This document shows positions 62,126 through 64,000 of a DNA stretch of 64,000 nucleotides, piece after piece. The position numbers were made by a program, and so were the translations under genes. Every line of letters starts with the position of its first letter. Position 1 is the stretch's first letter. Origin of the DNA: Bradyrhizobium sp. CCGB12 (GTDB taxonomy: Bacteria; Pseudomonadota; Alphaproteobacteria; Rhizobiales; Xanthobacteraceae); contig NZ_JANADO010000001.1 in NCBI RefSeq assembly GCF_024199845.1, forward strand, positions 1,798,001 through 1,862,000. The letters run 5' to 3'. The notes below the pieces were generated by a model, which had not been told where the DNA came from, did not search any database, and worked only from the letters and a program-made list of their open reading frames with translations.

Positions 62126-62284
62126 TCAACACTGTCTGTGCAGGAAGGCGCCGTTTGCCAGTGCGATCCAATCGGCGGCAAGTTTGAGCCAGGCCTCTTT
62201 GTCCTCCTGTCTCGCAGCTTGCGCGGCTAGCCGGCGGCATTCTTCAGCCTCGCCCCGAAACCGATCGGCGTCTTCCTGGCTTAT
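62126..62284 (-). pseudogene. small helical gene with lost start codon
   Basis: The frame reads SQEDADRFRGEAEECRRLAA, then QAARQEDKEAWLKLAADWIA and stop, a familiar rhizobial small-protein pattern. The codon where Met is expected is ATA (62284-62282), and no ATG, GTG or TTG lies in the 40 bp upstream in frame. It is either inactivated or uses an unusual start. Confidence 0.55.
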
Positions 62285-62389
62285 GGAGCAGGATAGCCAC
62301 AGCGAAACTTGGGGGTCTATCCGCCAAAGGTTTCAGACCCGCAACTCGCCACAGCAACTCATTTTTCTCAATGAGAGGACCCAGCCGCC

Positions 62390-62470
62390 TTGGCTGACAA
62401 CGAACTAATTCTATCCATATCGGCCGACACGCGAGCGATGCAGCGCCAGCTTGTTAAAAAGGCCGATTAG
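62390..62470 (+). pseudogene. N-terminal relic of a phage tail tape-measure protein
   Basis: TTG 62390 opens MADNELILSISADTRAMQRQ, then LVKKAD and TAG. The start is that of phage tail-length tape-measure proteins, which are normally many hundreds of residues long. Only 26 codons remain. Confidence 0.6.
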
Positions 62471-62554
62471 GCCGCGTTGCCCTGTCCTTTTCGACAGGTG
62501 CGGCCCGTCCCGGATGGGCGCATGATCGCCACCGCTAAGGACGGAGGCATCACG

Positions 62555-62815
62555 GTGCAGCGCTACTATTTTCCGATCTTCCACAACGGAGAGACACAGA
62601 CGGACGAGGTGGGAGAGTTATTTGGCTCTGCTGAACTGGCGGTCCAATACGGCGCCCGTGTTGCTCGGGACATCGCCAGCGATCCCGAATGTGACCGCGG
62701 TGCGGGCACGGTCGTAATCGTGGTTGACGCCCCCGGTGCCGAGATTGCGCGGCACAGGGTTGGTAGTGTTGGCGGAGCAAAACCGCGCAAGCTGCTTCAC
62801 AACGGGGCGCCCTAG
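62555..62815 (+). CDS. DUF6894-like small protein
   Basis: An 86-aa protein with a GTG start seven bases after GGAGG. QRYYFPIFHNGETQTDEVGE, then LFGSAELAVQYGARVARDIA and TVVIVVDAPGAEIARHRVGS are the family pattern, shared with 51299. Longer ATG starts at 62477 and 62522 are in frame. The function is unknown. Confidence 0.7.
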   Translation: MQRYYFPIFHNGETQTDEVGELFGSAELAVQYGARVARDIASDPECDRGAGTVVIVVDAPGAEIARHRVGSVGGAKPRKLLHNGAP

Positions 62816-62927
62816 TTTTCATCCATTGTACCGCGGAGCTCGGACGCGCTCGCTCCGGGTCGCCGGGCCGACCACTCTCTAGCCAGTGATTGCCACCAAC
62901 CATCCCCGCGGGGGGGAATCGGGCCTG

Positions 62928-63134
62928 ATGGAGCAAAGAAGTCGCTACCACGTTTGGTATGAGAGCCCGCGGACGGGTCGCTTCAGCGTACTGGATCTTG
63001 CAACGCATCAACCTGCAATGGGACCGAATGGAAAACCTCTGACGGGCTTGTCGCACTCAACGGCCGATGCAGAGGCTGAGAGACTCAACAAGTATGCGCA
63101 GGACGCGCTCCCAGTACGTATGCGCAAAAGATAA
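62928..63134 (+). CDS. small hypothetical protein
   Basis: A 68-aa protein: MEQRSRYHVWYESPRTGRFS, then VLDLATHQPAMGPNGKPLTG and HSTADAEAERLNKYAQDALP. It has a beta sheet then helix. The function is unknown. Confidence 0.6.
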   Translation: MEQRSRYHVWYESPRTGRFSVLDLATHQPAMGPNGKPLTGLSHSTADAEAERLNKYAQDALPVRMRKR

Positions 63135-63298
63135 AGCACCGACTATTGTGATGCCTGCGGCCCGGCGCTTCAGATTGAAAGCGGACTGTTTCACGGCAAT
63201 CACCTAGCTAAAGTGGCTGCCGGTCGTGTTGCGTTTGCGAAATTAGGAACGAGATCTCGGCTTCCACATTCCTTTCAAATCCAATTGGGAGCCTCAGC

Positions 63299-63520
63299 AT
63301 GGCAACGCAAATCGTGATGGATCACAGCGGCGATAGCCGACACTTCTTCGACAACTCCAATGCAAATGCCTTGGCGGAGGCGGAGAGGCTTTTCCTGGAA
63401 TTTACCGGCAAAGGCTATACCGCGGCAGTGCGAACGGGCCCGGGTGAGGCAACCAGGATCACCACGTTCGATCCGACCGCGGAAGAGACGTTGTTCTTCC
63501 CGCGGCTTGTCGGCGGATGA
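63299..63520 (+). CDS. small hypothetical protein
   Basis: A 73-aa protein: MATQIVMDHSGDSRHFFDNS, then NANALAEAERLFLEFTGKGY and TAAVRTGPGEATRITTFDPT. It resembles a small ubiquitin-like/MoaD-size fold by length only. ATTGGGAGCCTCAGC precedes the ATG. The function is unknown. Confidence 0.65.
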   Translation: MATQIVMDHSGDSRHFFDNSNANALAEAERLFLEFTGKGYTAAVRTGPGEATRITTFDPTAEETLFFPRLVGG

Positions 63521-63527
63521 TCATCCA

Positions 63528-63986
63528 GTGAAGAGAAAGTCTGGTCCTGTCGGCCGCTGGAGCCTGCGAAGCTTGGCTGTGAGCACGTTGTATCAAGCAG
63601 CTAAGGACGAGAAAACGATTCAGGGTCGGTCAATGCGACTTCTGCGCTCTTGGCTCTCGCCCGAGCAAAGGGCCGATTTTTATAAGAGGGGATACTTCGA
63701 CGTCGTAGGATGCGATACCGGGAGGCGGTACCGCATTCGGCGGGGAACGTCCGGTAACGTCAACGAGATCGACGAATACGGGCGGCTCGGAAGCGGGTGG
63801 TGCTTTGTTCCGCTGGGTGGCTTGGTCGAGGGTGACGTTATGCTGGCACAGAAAATAGCTCTCGAGACGGGCGAGGAGCGCGCCTTGAGCATCGCCAACA
63901 GGTTCCCGGGGCCGATCCGGTGGCGCCTGCTGGGTAGTCGTCCCTCAGAGGCGAGAAGTTCGCGCGTACGCCTTTATGGCGGGTAG
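63528..63986 (+). CDS. hypothetical protein
   Basis: A 152-aa protein from GTG 63528, or 117 aa from ATG 63633. LSPEQRADFYKRGYFDVVGC, then DTGRRYRIRRGTSGNVNEID and LVEGDVMLAQKIALETGEER are typical of a short beta-rich domain seen in rhizobia. It starts 7 bp after the previous stop. The function is unknown. Confidence 0.65.
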   Translation: MKRKSGPVGRWSLRSLAVSTLYQAAKDEKTIQGRSMRLLRSWLSPEQRADFYKRGYFDVVGCDTGRRYRIRRGTSGNVNEIDEYGRLGSGWCFVPLGGLVEGDVMLAQKIALETGEERALSIANRFPGPIRWRLLGSRPSEARSSRVRLYGG

Positions 63987-64000
63987 AGCGCGCTTGAGAT

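Overview
The window is alphaproteobacterial chromosome, very probably Bradyrhizobium or a close Nitrobacteraceae relative. I base this on the high GC content, the rhizobial small-protein families, the CoA-ester catabolic genes and several intergenic palindromes of a Bradyrhizobium style. No rRNA, CRISPR array or intact insertion sequence with a transposase was seen.

Left part, about 0.2-25.4 kb, looks like ordinary chromosome. It opens with an ECF sigma factor overlapping a von Willebrand (VWA/DUF3520) protein. A DUF2231 membrane protein and a PQQ-type sugar dehydrogenase lipoprotein follow. Next comes a catabolic block: MFS, BKACE, MFS and a CaiB/BaiF CoA-transferase. An M15 peptidoglycan peptidase with a lysine-rich tail and a RidA protein lie beyond it. 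A TetR regulator faces an ACAD10/11-type acyl-CoA dehydrogenase plus an aminoglycoside-phosphotransferase-like kinase. The rest is a chemoreceptor, acetylornithine deacetylase, a second TetR with a DUF1772 protein, two SDRs around a histidine phosphatase, and an S12 hydrolase. Between these genes lie long perfect palindromes and one repeat (20.67-21.28 kb) that can fold into a four-way-junction RNA.

A tRNA-Trp(CCA) at 25.54 kb marks the start of a mobile region. Next to its 3' end, from 25.68 to about 37.4 kb, is a compact P4-satellite-like integrative element: tyrosine integrase, ribbon-helix-helix protein, excisionase-like HTH protein, two small element proteins and a D5/P4 primase-helicase with clustered TGACGCAT iterons. 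It also carries a tightly overlapping cassette of an MmeI-like N6-adenine methyltransferase (5'-truncated, with an AT-rich recognition region), an SF2 helicase, a GIY-YIG/T5orf172 protein and a small protein. This cassette, a probable phage-defence or split restriction system, is the most interesting content of the window.

From 37.8 to 48 kb is a decaying accessory zone. It holds an RTX metalloprotease-like gene, a frameshifted zinc-finger gene, a MASE4-type histidine kinase pseudogene, a stand-alone LigD-type ligase, and a 2.2-kb segment bounded by a perfect 22-bp inverted repeat that carries a GNAT and a C45 peptidase without a transposase. A large acyltransferase/SGNH protein closes this zone.

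From 48 to 54.7 kb, and again from 60.9 to 64 kb, the DNA is packed with tiny genes of 29-152 aa. Several are paralogous and several are followed by near-identical GGCCGCC-loop-GGCGGCC hairpins. Between these tracts lie a chimeric pseudogene pair, a Tat-exported arylsulfatase with a possible FixK/FNR box, and a TPR lipid- or stress-type periplasmic pair. A truncated tape-measure relic at 62.4 kb shows that a prophage once lay here.
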